From: Diphasiastrum complanatum
Lineage: Eukaryota; Streptophyta; Lycopodiopsida; Lycopodiales; Lycopodiaceae
NCBI GenBank assembly: GCA_029204225.1
Contig: MU832249.1
Span: 1 to 64,000, forward strand
Direction of reading: 5' to 3'
DNA length: 64,000 nucleotides
Shown here: positions 35,301-48,500 of the stretch, in pieces
Layout of the letters: every line of letters begins with the position of its first letter
Numbering within the stretch: position 1 is the stretch's first letter
The notes under the pieces: model-generated
Database searches by the model: none
What the model was told of the DNA's origin: nothing
The model's input: the letters and a program-made list of their open reading frames with translations, nothing else
Made by a program: the position numbers and the translations under genes

Positions 35301-38300
35301 GGGCAACCCATAATTTCATCAATTACACCCTAGTCAAGAAACTAAATTTGCCAAAAACACCTAGTCAACATAGGTATGTTGTGGTTTCTTTGGCTAAGGG
35401 ATAGGACAAAAAAGTGTGGGAAACAATGGTTAGGTCTAAAAATTCAGGGGTATCGGGATAACATTAATCTCCAAATCATGCACTTGGACTGTATTGACCT
35501 AATCTTAGGGAGAAATTGGCTCTACAACTTGGGCCCCACTCTCCAAAGGAATTACCAGCAAAATACCCTCAGCTTTTGAAAGAATGGTCAGGAGGCTCGG
35601 TTACATGGGGAGAAAACAGCCCTATGGTGTGCAGCTTAGAGCTTCTTCAACTTATGGGAGACGACCAACATGAAGTATTTGCTCACCTCAGAAAGGTGTT
35701 CGTCTGGTCAGAAAAGCATAAACTATATGCAGGAAAACCTAAATGTGAATCTTTTACTGAAGAAATAGCGTATCAGGGCCATATTATATGTAAAGATGGA
35801 CCCTAATAAGGTTAAGGCCATATTTAGTTGGCCTAAACCAACTAGTATCTCAGATGTTCATGTTTCTTTTGTTCTTTCAAGATATTATTACTGACAATTT
35901 GTCAAGGATTATGCTCAAATAGTAGTTCCTTTGACAAATCTTTTTAAGGGAAAGGAAAACGAGTTCGTTTGGGGGCTAGAGCAACAAGAGAGTTTTGATG
36001 CTCTAAAACCAACTTTGGTTATAGCACAATTTTGAAAGTCGTGGACCCAAATCAACCTTTTGTAGTTGAAACGAATGTTAGTGACTTTGTAGTAGGCGCG
36101 ATGTTGAACCAAAATGGACGACCAGTTGCATTCTAAAGAAAAAAGCTCGAGCGAGCCCGGACTAGATATAGTGCATATGAAAAGAAATTTTTTATAGTTC
36201 ATGCCCTTAAGACTCGGCGACACCATTTGTATGGTGCTAATCTTGAAGTTTTGACTGACCATGAAAGCCTTTAATATTTATGTACAACCTGAGCTTAAGG
36301 GTCAGAAAGCTTGATGGGTTGAATCAGTGCAAGAATTTGACTTGTTTATCAGATATGGACGAGGAAAATTCAACACAATGGCAAATGCTCTTAGTAGAAT
36401 GTTGATGGTAAATGAATTAGGCTTTATCCAAATCTGTAATGAGTTACGCGAATCCTTGAGGGAGAAATGTAAGCATGACGTGTATTTCTCTATAGTTTAG
36501 AAAACAGTCTAGGATAGAGAGGTACAGACTTCTGAACCAGTTCGTAGGACTGGAGAATATTCATCCAAGCTCAGACAACTTTCATTGAAGATGGGAAGTT
36601 TAAGGATACGCTAGAGTGCATTGAGGATTCTGTTTGTAGAACCCAAGCGTACCATCGTGGTTGATGGGTCTGGTTCTCGAGGATTAAAAATGGAAACAAT
36701 ATTCCATTTAGGATGAGTACCTACTTCACAAAAATAGAGTATGTGTTCCCCGACTTACAAAATTGTAGGCGCCTAGTGTTATACGAATGTCATGACAACC
36801 CTAGTGTGGGGCACCTAGGAATTTAGAAAACTTATGAAATTCTTTAAAAGGCAATTTTTCTGGCCTAGTATGAAAAAGGACGTCCTGCAATATGTGATTA
36901 GTTGTTGGAAGTGTCAAACTAACAGAGCAGAGCGTCTAAAGGCAGGTGGGTTGTTACAACCTTACTATATGTGATTAGTTGCTAGAAGTGTCAAACTAAC
37001 AGAGCGGAGCGTCTAAAGGCAAGTGGGTTGTTACAACCTTACTAGCTGGTAAATGAGAAAGTGTTTCCCTGGATTTTATAGTTGGCCTGCCTAGGATTTA
37101 GAAAGGTACGCTATATGGGTCGCAGTTGACCGTTTGACCAAAATGGCTCATTTTATACCGACCCAAACAACCGTTACAACTCCAAAATTAGCAAGCTTGT
37201 TTATAGATGGGGTATTTAGATCATATGGTCTTCCTTCCGACATAGTTAGCGACCAAGATAGTAAGTTTGATGGGGTTTTTGGAGAGCAGTATTTCATGAC
37301 CTCCATACCAAACTAAATATGAGTACAATAGACCATCCACAGACGGACGGTCAAATAGAAAGAGTAAACCAAGTGCTAGAGGATATGCTTCGAGCATACG
37401 TCAACCTAATTGAGAGGAATATCTTTCAATACTAACAGGAAAAAGTTGAGCAGCCAAAAACTTTTTAAAAAGCCTAAACCAAAAAAAAGAAGCATTAAGC
37501 AAGTCCAAGATCGAGCAAAGCATCATGTAGATTCGCACAGATGAGACATTTTGTTCTCCCCTGGCAAGAGAGTCTTCCTTCGAGTCTCAACTGACCGCAG
37601 AACCCTAAAAGCAAGAGTGTGTGCTAAGCTATCTCCTAGGTGTTATGGTTCGTTTATCGTTATTAGGAGAATAGGCGAAGTTTCTTACGAGCTAGAACTC
37701 CCGAACAACACTAAAGCCCATCTAGTATTTCATGTTAGCCAGCTATGAAGGGCTTTAACTAGATCAGATAATCTAGTAAGGAACGATGTTCTAGTTACGC
37801 TCGTGGATTCTCAGGAACTTCCACATTAACTAGAAAGCATCCTTAATTCTGGGGTGACGTAGAGATGTCACACTTTATATCAAGGATATCTAGTTAAGTG
37901 GAAGGATCAACCTGCCAAGAATGCCACTTGGGAGAGGGGTAGCGTTCTTCGCAAACTATGTCCAGATTTCGTCTTAGAGGGCAAAGATGGCTCTTGAGGG
38001 GGAGGGAGTGTTACAAGATTGTAACCTTGGCCGAACCTAAGGGAGCCATTAGGTACTGGAAATCATTGTAGGGCAAAGGGCTTTTTGAGTCAATTGGATG
38101 CATGCATACCTGGCAGTTGGTATGATGGCGAGCCCCATAGGTTACATGCTTGGCAGTTGGGGGTCAAACAATTTAACAATAGTTAACCGGGACTCCCCAT
38201 GCAACAATACTCACATGCATGCAACATGGATGTCAAATGGTAGTTAGCCTGCCACCTACTCCATGCAACTTCACACTGGGCTAGGAGGGGATTCACTATA

Positions 38301-39557
38301 AGAGAATGTGTTGGCTGGGTGGAAAATACTATCTTTGCTTTCTCGCAGTTTCTTGCATCTAACTTAGTTTGTGCTGGAGTTGATGGTCTAAGACTATGTG
38401 AGCAGATTTTGTAAAGTTAAAGAATGCACTTCTTCTATGTTATGTACTATCCTAGAAATAGTCACTTAACATACACATTATGAGCTTATGGAGAGCTTAC
38501 AAATGCATTAATTTCGAGTGGTAATCTCAAACCTCAAGATGTGATATTAGTATAACAAGACATCCCATAGTACTTAAAGCCTCTGACTTCCATATCTGCG
38601 TGTCCTCTAGAGCACCTTCCTTCTTACAAGACATCCCATAGTATTTAATGCCTCCATATCTGCTTGTCCTCCAGAGCATCTTCCTTCATGTTACTTTCTT
38701 CTTCCTTCACCCTCATCGAGCATATTGTGCATCAAAATTTCATTTCTAGCAACCTTTTTTCTTGCTATCATCAGCATATGCATTGGCACATCTCCATCAG
38801 CATATCGTAATTTCACATCTTCATGTACATTATCTCTGGAAGTAGCGGAAAGCATGTGAAAGACATCTTGGAAAGTAAAGTAGATCCGGTCTGACTACAT
38901 GTTAAGCTTGACCTTTTTGTTAGGGAACAGATCCAAGATGGTCTGACTACATGTTAAGCTTGACCTTTTTGTTAGGGAACAGATCCAAGATGGTACCGTC
39001 TTTGACTTACTTTCTAAGAACTCCAGACAGATAACAATTTCCACAAAGTTTGAAGTTTCAATCATGGATCTCAATGAGCTCTTGAATTTTTTTTCTTACC
39101 CCGAGGAGTTACACTAAATCATAGTTGCATTGCGTTTCTAGAAACGCGTTTCTGGATCGTGTCTCAGAAACTTTTTCTTTTTTTGATTTTTGTGGGCAAT
39201 ATGGGTATCAAATTAAAGCATTAATTAAGGGTAGTACATGTAGGTTGCCAAATGTTTCGGGTACAATGTGATCTAGTTTAAGTGCGTCAATCCCTGTTGG
39301 ATTCTGTCACGGATAAAGGTTCAAAATGGCTTATCGTGTTACAGCAGGACTCCAGGGAATATCGTGGAATGTGTGCCTGTGTACCTTGAAGGCATACCTC
39401 GATGTGTGCCTGTGTACTCAAAAACATACCTTGATTAAGCAGACTATCCCCACAATTGTCGTGACCATGGTTCCATAAATAACTCTAGTTCACTAATGCT
39501 TGAAGATCTTCTCGAGCGTCCAAAAAATAACAAGTGGTGTGTCTGTGTGTGTGTGTG

Positions 39558-39592
<35 letters not shown>

Positions 39593-42500
39593 ACAGATGT
39601 AACTGAGTTGGATTCTCTCCTTCCTCTATACTTTCCCTTTTCTTTTCAACATTATCCACAAAACCCTAAACCCTAGAATTGTGAATGTGCCCAAAACAAC
39701 CCAGTGCAATCATTTATTGTACAACGTTTTTGTTAGCACACATATCTAGATTGAAATTTGCTTTGATAACAGATATAGACTACGTTTGTTTTGATTTTAC
39801 TAAAGCAAATGGAAGAAGAAAAGGTTCTCATACATCTCTCACTTATAGACTAAGTAATGATTTGCCACTTTTCATCATATCCTCACTAAAGCCATAGCTT
39901 GAAAGTTGTTTACTCCATAAGATCTATAAATTTCTAACAACATATAGCTCCTTGGAAAAAGAGCATGGGAAAATACATATAAAATTTTTTGTGTACTACT
40001 TGGGATAGTGATTAAAGATGAGATTATAAAGTTGCAAAAATAATTATCAGTGATTCTGGATTCAGAAATGCGTTTTTAGACGTTTTTTTTCCTAGAAACG
40101 CGTTTCTGGACAACTATGCACTAAATATTTGTTAGTTCATGAAGATGTGTAAGGTTGCCACTAAATTCTAAATTCCTGCTCAGTATTCGTTTGAAGCTTT
40201 TAATAGGTATCAGGTCTAACCCCTTTGAGATGAGTTACTGGGGTGTGCGTTATCTTTGAAACAAGAGGGAACATTGTTATTTGGCTTCGAAGTTGGACAG
40301 TTTGTATAATATTTATTTATCTGAGGCAACAGAGTGGCACTATTCACAGTCTTATTGGATTGAGGATATATCTTGTTATCTGCACAGTGCACTCATACAA
40401 AACTTTTGTCTGTGCATGTTCAACTTTTTCAGGTCAGGAAGGCCTTCTTATACAGATCCTTGGGTTGACCAAGTCTTGTGGATATCAGGCATGCTTTTTT
40501 TATTCCTTAAAAGTTAAAGCCTTTGTGGATAATTGTTTGATGATATGACTTACAAAGAGACGTACTGTTACAATCTCACTTATTGCAAACCTCCAGGTGC
40601 TGGTTAACCACAAGAGACCGAACGATTCACGTTCCACCCCACCGTAGGACCTAATCCGGGTCCACCCACCGTGCCCTGGCCTGTGACCGTATCAAGCTGG
40701 ATCCGACCTCCATCCCAGACGGCGTCCCATACCACCGCCTAGGCTCTCAGCCATCTCCTGCCTCATGCTAGCAATACATCTTGGCCGTGCACACGCTCTC
40801 CATCCACCTCCTCCTAGGTAGACAAAATGGATGGCAAATGAGTCCTCCTCCCCTTGTATACCTCCAAGGAGAGAGACTCCAAGCCATGTGCACTCCTGGA
40901 TCATGACACGTGGCAACCATGCAGGTTCACGAGTCACCGGTCAAGTCTACAGGCCCAATCATCGTCTGGTCTCAAGTCTGGGTTTGGGACCCAAACATCC
41001 CCTCTTCCTTAAAAAAATCTTTATCTAAGGAAGAAAACCAAGGAATCTCAGTTTAAGGTCAAGTTCCTTCTCCCAAGTGTCATCGTCCTCGGAATTTCCT
41101 TTCCAACGAACCAAGTACTCAGTTACCTGCCGGTTCCTGAGTCCACGTTGACGTACATCAACAATGGCCTGTGGTTCAGTAGGTACAAAGGATGCTAGGT
41201 CCTCTAGCCGAACTAAGTCCTCCTGAGGTATCAAGTCATCCTTTCCACCAAGTCGTTCCTTTAAACGACTAATGTGAAAAATTGGATGTACCTTAACACC
41301 TTGAGGAAGTTCCAGCTGGTACGCATTCTATACGGAATGGCCTTGCATAACGAGGTGATAACTTAGGACATTTTCCAGTCCTTAGTACCTTAGAATCTTT
41401 TGGGATTCTAAGATATACCCAAGCCCCCTCCTCATAGACCCTAGGTTGTCGCTTTTGATTGGCGTAAAATTGGGCTCTATCCTGCGCCGTTTTTACGTTT
41501 TCGCGAGCAACAAGCAACATTTCTTGCATATCATGCAGGAAGTCTATTGCTGCTTTAACCTTGAGGCCTTTGAGGCCCACTGAAATGGGAGCCCTAGGCT
41601 GGAAACCGTACATCAGAGAAAATGGACTAAAACCCGTCGTTGAGTGCTTTGTGCTATTATACGCAAACTCAATCATTGGAAGGTACCTTTCCCAATCTGA
41701 CTGTCTTCTGGAAACATATGCCCGAAGCATATCTTCCATAGACTGGTTTGTCCTCTCTGTCTGACCATCCGATTCAGGATGATCTGATGACCCCAAACTT
41801 AGAGTGGTCTCTAATTTTTCAAAGACCGCTTGCCAGAATTTGCCAGTGAACTTTGGATCTCGATCACTAACAATGTCATTTGGCAAACCAAACAACCTGA
41901 ACAACTTTTCCACGAAAAGCTGTGCAAGTTTAGAAGCTTTGACAGTTTGCTTGGTTGGTATGAACTGCGCCATTTTAGTTAACCTGTCAACTATTACCCA
42001 AATGGCATCATTTTGCTTCCCCGTCCGAGGTAGCCCAACCACAAAGTCCATGGAAATGCTTTCCCACTTTCTTTCGGGAATTTCCAAGGGCATTAACAAA
42101 CCAGCTGCCTTAAGTCTTTCAGCTTTGTTAACTTGGAATTGTGCACACTTGCGAACATATGCCTCCACTTGACCTTTAAAGTTTGGCCAGTAAAAGTTCC
42201 TTTTTACTAAGTAAAGCGTCCTTTGAGCGCCAGGGTGCCCTGCACATGGGTTGTCATGACATTTATGCAGGATTTGGGCCCTTATATCATCATTTTCTGG
42301 CACACAAACTTTTTCATTCCGGAAAAGTAACTATTCCTAATGGAATAGTCTCTTTGTATCTTGTCCTGAGGAGAAATCTTGGAATCCTGCATTCCAAGCT
42401 CATCACTAGATCTAGAAGAACCTGCCAGGACATCTAGCCAAATACGACCAAAGTACCTATCGGTCTTACACAAATCTCTGAAGGACAGATACAACTCAGA

Positions 42501-45500
42501 TTGGATCTCAGAAAAGCTTAACTGATTAACCTCTCCAATCTGGCTTAAGGCATCCGCGACACTATTAGAGGTACCCTTCCGGTACTCAATGTCATAATGA
42601 AATTCTTGGAGCATCTCTGACCATCTGGCCTTACGACCCCTAAGGTCGACCGCATCGTTAATATATTTTAACGCTTGATGGTCAGTAACTATAGTAAACT
42701 GGGAGCCATACAAGTAATGTCTCCAAACTTTCAGGGCGTTAATGACAACAAAAAGTTCCTTGTCATAGGTGGAATACCGCCTTTGAACAGGGTTCAACTT
42801 CTTGCTTTCAAAAGCTACCGGTCTACCATCCTGATATAGGACTGTGCCTATAGCATAGTCACTGGCATCCGTTTCAAGTACATACGGCTTGTTAGGATGC
42901 ACTATGTGTAGAATAGGCGCTGTAGTTACACAGTATTTGAGGTCCTCAAAACTCTGATTCAACTCTTTAGTCCAAGTAACTGGAGGACTGAACTTACTGT
43001 GCCGGCTTTCAATGGTTCATTTCTCTTTTAAGGGCATATGTTTCATGCAATTCACTTAATGAACTTAAGGCCCTATTGCTAAGTTGGTTCATTTTCCAAT
43101 TTCCTCCCTTAATTTTCAAACTTTAACAAGTTTCTGATTTTACCTCAGATTTCATTACAGTTAAAAGCAAAAGTGATCAGCTTGACAAGCATGACACTGT
43201 GCAACTATCTATACCTTCGTAATCATTACTCAATTTAAAAATATTGCACATCCCCCTATCCCTCTCCCCCTCCCCCCCCCCCCCCCGGCTTTTCTAAGTT
43301 GTTACATTTATATTTTATTTTTTTGAACTCCCATATGAGCTTCAGCGCAGTAAAAAACAGACTTCATCAGCTCCAAAGCTTAATGTTCTGGAAGTCTCTC
43401 ATTTACACCAAAATCTGACCTCTTCAAAAGTTCTTCATATTTGCTCTTATTGAAATTTCAACCCACGCACATTCTCATCGTTCTTATCAATGGTCCAAAA
43501 GAACTGGGGTCCAATGATGGTGAATATCTAGGTCAGAATCAATTCCAACATGGTACTAAAGACTAGTCCACAGCGATACGCGTGGAGAACAATATCAGTT
43601 GCAATGTGAGGACCAACATGAGCCTTTGGATCAATTTTATGATATTGACAAAGTCGAAAGACAACGTCACTATGGTGCACGACATTTTAATCATAATGAA
43701 GATGGTAACGTTGACTATGCGGGATATGGAGACGCCTATGAGAGTGAAAATTCATCCTCAACAATGTACAAAGCACCAACAATAGATGCAGGGACAAAAA
43801 CAGATGCATCAGGAATTGGATAGCCTATCCCATCAGGAGAGATACTGAGGGAGAAGAGTTTTAAATGTCTTTCTGCATGTATTCTGTCAAGCCATACAGA
43901 AATAGATGCTACTCATAGCAATTCTGTATTTCATAAAACTCTTCTTTAGTGATCTTAATAAACAGATGGGACAAAATTTGTAGATCAAAGGTTTTTTCTA
44001 CATAAGATTTGCTGCGACCTTATTATACAATACAACTAGAAGCAGATTTTGAGGCAGCAATATTTGATTAACAGTGAATGGTTACCGACAAGAACAATAT
44101 ATGGAAAGATCATTCCTACTTTAAGGTGGCCAAAGATTTGTAACATTTGCCAAGGAAATGGTGGAGCATGACACTTAATGGAGTATCACATGGTCTTCAT
44201 TTTTTAGGGCAAAAATGCTGAAATATGGAGAGTGTCATGTACTACATGTAATTAGCCCATGAGCTCAATAATTGCAATGCTAAATATAGCCATGGAGCTA
44301 AATTAGAATAGAATTAGTCAATAGGACAGACCAATCCAGATATAACTCACCTCTCTTTTTCAACTGCCAGATAGTTGATGTGTAGCAATGCATAACACTT
44401 TTTGAAGAACGTCTATTCAATTCTTGAACTCAAAGTTAAAATCGAGAGATCAAAGCTTGAGTTGCAATTATGAAGAATACACTGAATACAAGTAGTACCG
44501 TTATCTTAACAAGCTGTTTACTTTCAAAAAGCAAGAAGTAGCACGCCTCAAAGAGTTCATTTGGTGTGATCGAAAGAATTAAGGAAATATTAGAAAATTA
44601 TCTTATTTGGAACTTCCTGGACAGGTTACGGACCCACGTTGAGGAAGGACAGACCCTGAGAATTCATCACTGGACATTTCTATTCAAAAAATAAGCCATA
44701 ACCTAGACAGCCATTATTATAAGATGGAACTAATATTGTAATTTTGATCACATGTATTGCAGATCGACCATTTCAGAACTGACGAACATCATTCTGCATG
44801 GAAACTGCCGTATTGTTATCAACTCCATTGCAAGAAGCATTGTAAACTGTAATGCATCTGGTAAAGCAATAAATCAAAGTTCAGTCCCCGTCTTTATTGT
44901 TGATATTATTGCTCATAATGCATGATGTAACTTTCCGATCAGTCAAGAAGTTGGTTCAGAGCTCTCTCTAACCTACACGCTGCTGTCAACATTGACACAC
45001 TTTCTACTAAAGCCAAACTAATGACCAATCATCTCCTCTTCTGCCTGAAAGCCAACTGAAGACTGATGACTTTGTTAACCTGTTCCCATTTGTTTTTTTA
45101 ATCTAGTTCAATTCATATCAAGATTTGGAGAAGAAAAGTTGCAAGCTTCATTAAAGGCCACTCATTCAAGTTAATCTACAAGGATAGAACTAACGCCAGT
45201 ATCATGGTATGAATAAAATGCTGACAAGAAGACATATCATTATTATGACTAGGATAACACCCGACATAACAAAGATGTGAAATATTCCACCGTATGAAGT
45301 CCAACCACAAAGTCTTACTCGGCTTCATCATTTTTTTATACAAGAAGATAAGCCACTGGTTCCAATGTCCATGGACAAATGCGTACGCTCATTTTGCAAA
45401 GTAAATGCAGTGTTTGGTTCAATGGTGGCAAACATAGATCCCAGCTGATTCCTTCAATAAGGAGCACAAAAAGGTCTCATTAATCTCCAATGCTTATACC

Positions 45501-48500
45501 TCGGTATATCAAGTAGAAGTCATACTTTGACCTCTGACATACAGTCGATTCTGCAGCTCAGGCCAATGTCCATTCCAGGTTTTCCAAAGTTGTTTTTGGG
45601 CTCCCACTGATAGGGCACTAATTTAACCTATTTTGATGCATTTTAAACTGCCAGTAAGGTGAGGCAAAATTCTAATTTCTCAGAAATACCACAGTAACTA
45701 GTTGTGTAAAACAGCCATTTTCCATGAGATGCAAAACCCTAGAGGGCTTAGGTCAGTACGTGTTAGGGACCCAACTCCCTTGGGTCCCAAACCCAGACTT
45801 GAGACCAGACGATGACTGGGCCTGTAGACTTGACCGGTGACTCGTGAACCTGCATGGTTGCCACGTGTCATGATCCAAGAGTGCACATGGCTTGGAGTCT
45901 CTCTCCTTGGAGGTATACAAGGGGAGGAGGACTCATTTGCCATCCATTCTGTCTACCTAGGAGGAGGTGGATGGAGAGCGTGTGCACGGCCAGGATGTAT
46001 TGCTAGCATGAGGCAAGAGATGGCTGAGAGCCTAGGCGGTGGTATGGGACGCTGTCTGGGATGGAGGTCGGATCCAGCTTGATACGGTCACAGGCCAGGG
46101 CACGGTGGGTGGACCCGGATTAGGTCCTACGGCGGGGTGGAACGTGAATCGTTCGGTCTCTTGTGGTTAACCGGCACCTGGAGGTTTGCAGTAAGTGAGA
46201 TTGTAACATATGGTATCAGAGCCACTGCAGATTGAAAGCAGGTGCGTTGATCCGTAGTAGATTTCTTGTAACTTACGACGCTTCTGACGGATTTCAAAAC
46301 GGGTTAGAATTGCATTTTTATGCACCCTTCAGGGTTTTGTCTCTCCGCTGTTTTTTAAGTAAAATTGAAGAAGTTTTTTAAAAAAAAAACAGTAGGGAGC
46401 CAAAGGAAGACCTGCCACGTGGCACTGTCCAGGAAAGGACAGGTGGCAGTCCTTCCTACATCTATTCCGCTCAGATTCAGGCGTTGGTCTGATCGCGATG
46501 GGCCCTCCTCAGCTTAGCGTAAAAACTTATATAGGTCATCGCTGCCTATCCAGAATGGACCCTCAAAAAAAGTGTTGAGGAATCTGCCACGTGGCATCTC
46601 TAGGGCCTTGTGAGGTGGCAGCTGGCAGCGCCTTGCTGTTGCGATGTCTTTCTGATCCTTAATTGAGAAAATCGGGGCCCTCCCTGAAATTTTAACTTGT
46701 TTGTCTTCTGCCTGTCCCTGTTAATCAGCGATGGACAGTTTCAAGAAAATAAAAAATTCTAAGGGGGAAGGGGGCTGTAAGCCACCTGGCAGATTGCTAG
46801 GAGAAGGCCAGAAGGCTGAGGTGGAAGCAAGGTGGCAAGGCAAAGCCACTTGGCAGTTGGTAGGATGGCATGTAGAGGGAGGTATGCCTCTTCTATGCCT
46901 CTGTTTTACGTGAAAAGAGGTGGAGGTGGTGGTGCATCCTTCTCTTTGCTTCTCTTATTCCTCTTGGCAGCCATGGACAATACCATTTGGTTTGTGAAGA
47001 GATAGCAAGAGTAGCTTTGTATCTACCTTCCTTGAGTACCTTTTGATTCTCTTCTATCTTCTCTTCTTAATTCACCTCTCTTCTCTTTGTAAAAATGGAA
47101 CCTACTCCTACTACACAGCCTATGTCCCCTGCTCATGAGGCTACAGTATCTGCCTCTATCTTAGACCCTGATGCTTTGATGCTGGCTATTAACAGTCTAC
47201 AGCAATAGATTGTGGATGTGCAAGCAAAGCACAGTCGGGATCAGCAGGATCTCAAGGAATTGACGCAGCTAAGGCAATTGGTGCATCAACCCTTGTTTAC
47301 TCCTGAAGTTTTTGTTGGGGAAAAGAAGGATAGAACCCCGGAGGCAGTCTTGCAATGGCTTGATCGATGGAATTCGCACTTTTCCATGCACGATTCATCC
47401 GAGGACAACAAGATCAATCTCGCCGTCATGTACCTGCGAGGTAAAGCATTTACCTGGTGGCAGATATAAGGGGTAAGCCTGAAGTTCCTAGGAATTGGGA
47501 GGATTTCTGTAAGGCCTTTAAGGCGGCCTTCCTTCCTATTCTTGATGATTTTGAATTTTACCGTCAGTATGCGACGATCCATATGGGGAACCGGCCCTTG
47601 GATCAGTATTTGCAAGAATTTCAAGAGGTCTATTCTCGTTTTGCAACTGGAATAGATCCTTTGCTAGTAAAGTTGCATTTCATACTGGGGTTGTCAAGAG
47701 ATTATCAGCTAGAGGTCAGGAGGAACCAGCCTCTTACCCTCGAGGATGTTGTTCGCTTCGCCAGAATCTACAATGATACTCGTACGATGGCTAAGCCTGA
47801 GACTGGTGTCTTGCTCGACGTAAAGGGTAACAGGCCTTTCTTTCCAAAGAAATCGAAAGATAAGGCAAAGGAAGGCGCTTCAGGTTCAAGGAAATTGAAG
47901 AAAAGATCTACCTTGGACCAGGAAACCTTCATGAAAGCCAGAAGCGACAATCTATGCTTCAATTGCATGGAACCAGGTCATGTCGCAAAGGAATGTCTAA
48001 AGAAACGGAAAGCTAGAGGGGCATCTTTTAAGACGCCAGGTAACTCTAGCATATCTAGTGTAGATCTTTCCTTTGCTGGTAATTCTGTGTGTGAGCATTG
48101 TTGTTTTAATACGGCCGTTTTTAGCCCTCATGACCTCATTCAGATGAAGGGGGTTGTGGGTGGTCAAGCCGTAACTGTTTTATTTGACGATGGTTCCACA
48201 CATAATTTTATTAACGCTAATTTGTTGCAGAAGCTAAAAGTGGAAACAAGGCAAAGTGACCACCGATACACAGTGAAGCTGGCAACGAGAGCAGAAAGCC
48301 AAGTTTGGAACCGGATAGTCCCACGTCTACCAATAGAGATTCAAGCCTATAAGGATAAATTAGACTTTCATATTATGAATCTAGATAGGGTAGATGTTAT
48401 ACTTGGTAAAGAGTGGTTCTATGAGAGGAACGAATCTATGAAGAAAAACTATGTAACTCACAGTTTGTCGTTCTTACATAACGGCTCACTCATAGAATTG

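Larger units (their letters stand above)
34960..38400 (+). mobile_element. element B: decayed Ty3/gypsy, same family as element A
   Basis: Plus-strand remains of gag end, protease, a short piece of RT, RNase H, integrase, chromodomain, polypurine tract and the start of a 3' LTR. The wording is very close to element A ([29 protein letters not shown]). The RT is internally deleted: [11 protein letters not shown] runs straight into [13 protein letters not shown]. The 5' LTR and most of gag are gone. The LTR begins at 38,009 (TGTTACAAGATTGTAACC) after GGGGGAGGGAG and shares a CACACTGGGCTAGGAGGGG block with the element A LTR. Its end is not resolved. Confidence 0.85.
25798..40432 (+). other. intron 3 of the SDR gene, 14.6 kb, transposon-filled
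   Basis: Runs from donor CAG|GTACTT to acceptor TTTTTCAG|G. It contains a local tandem repeat, a gypsy 3' end, a tRNA-like sequence, two copia elements plus a copia gag fragment, gypsy element B and a hAT-like MITE. Most elements lie antisense to the host gene. Confidence 0.8.
40566..43002 (-). mobile_element. element C, right half: RNase H to 3' LTR
   Basis: The minus strand carries the end of a Ty3/gypsy chromovirus: RNase H, integrase, chromodomain, polypurine tract and 3' LTR. It starts abruptly at about 43,002, at the RT/RNase H connection ([20 protein letters not shown]). That is where the plus-strand half at 45,761-49,575 stops. The outer flank is CGTAC (40,561-40,565), matching the inverted flank of the other half. 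This is one insertion broken by an inversion. Confidence 0.92.

Noticed and set aside
40692-40937. 81-codon frame duplicated at 45,837-46,082
   Set aside because: Both copies are LTR sequence of element C in opposite orientation; the duplication reflects the LTRs, not a gene family.
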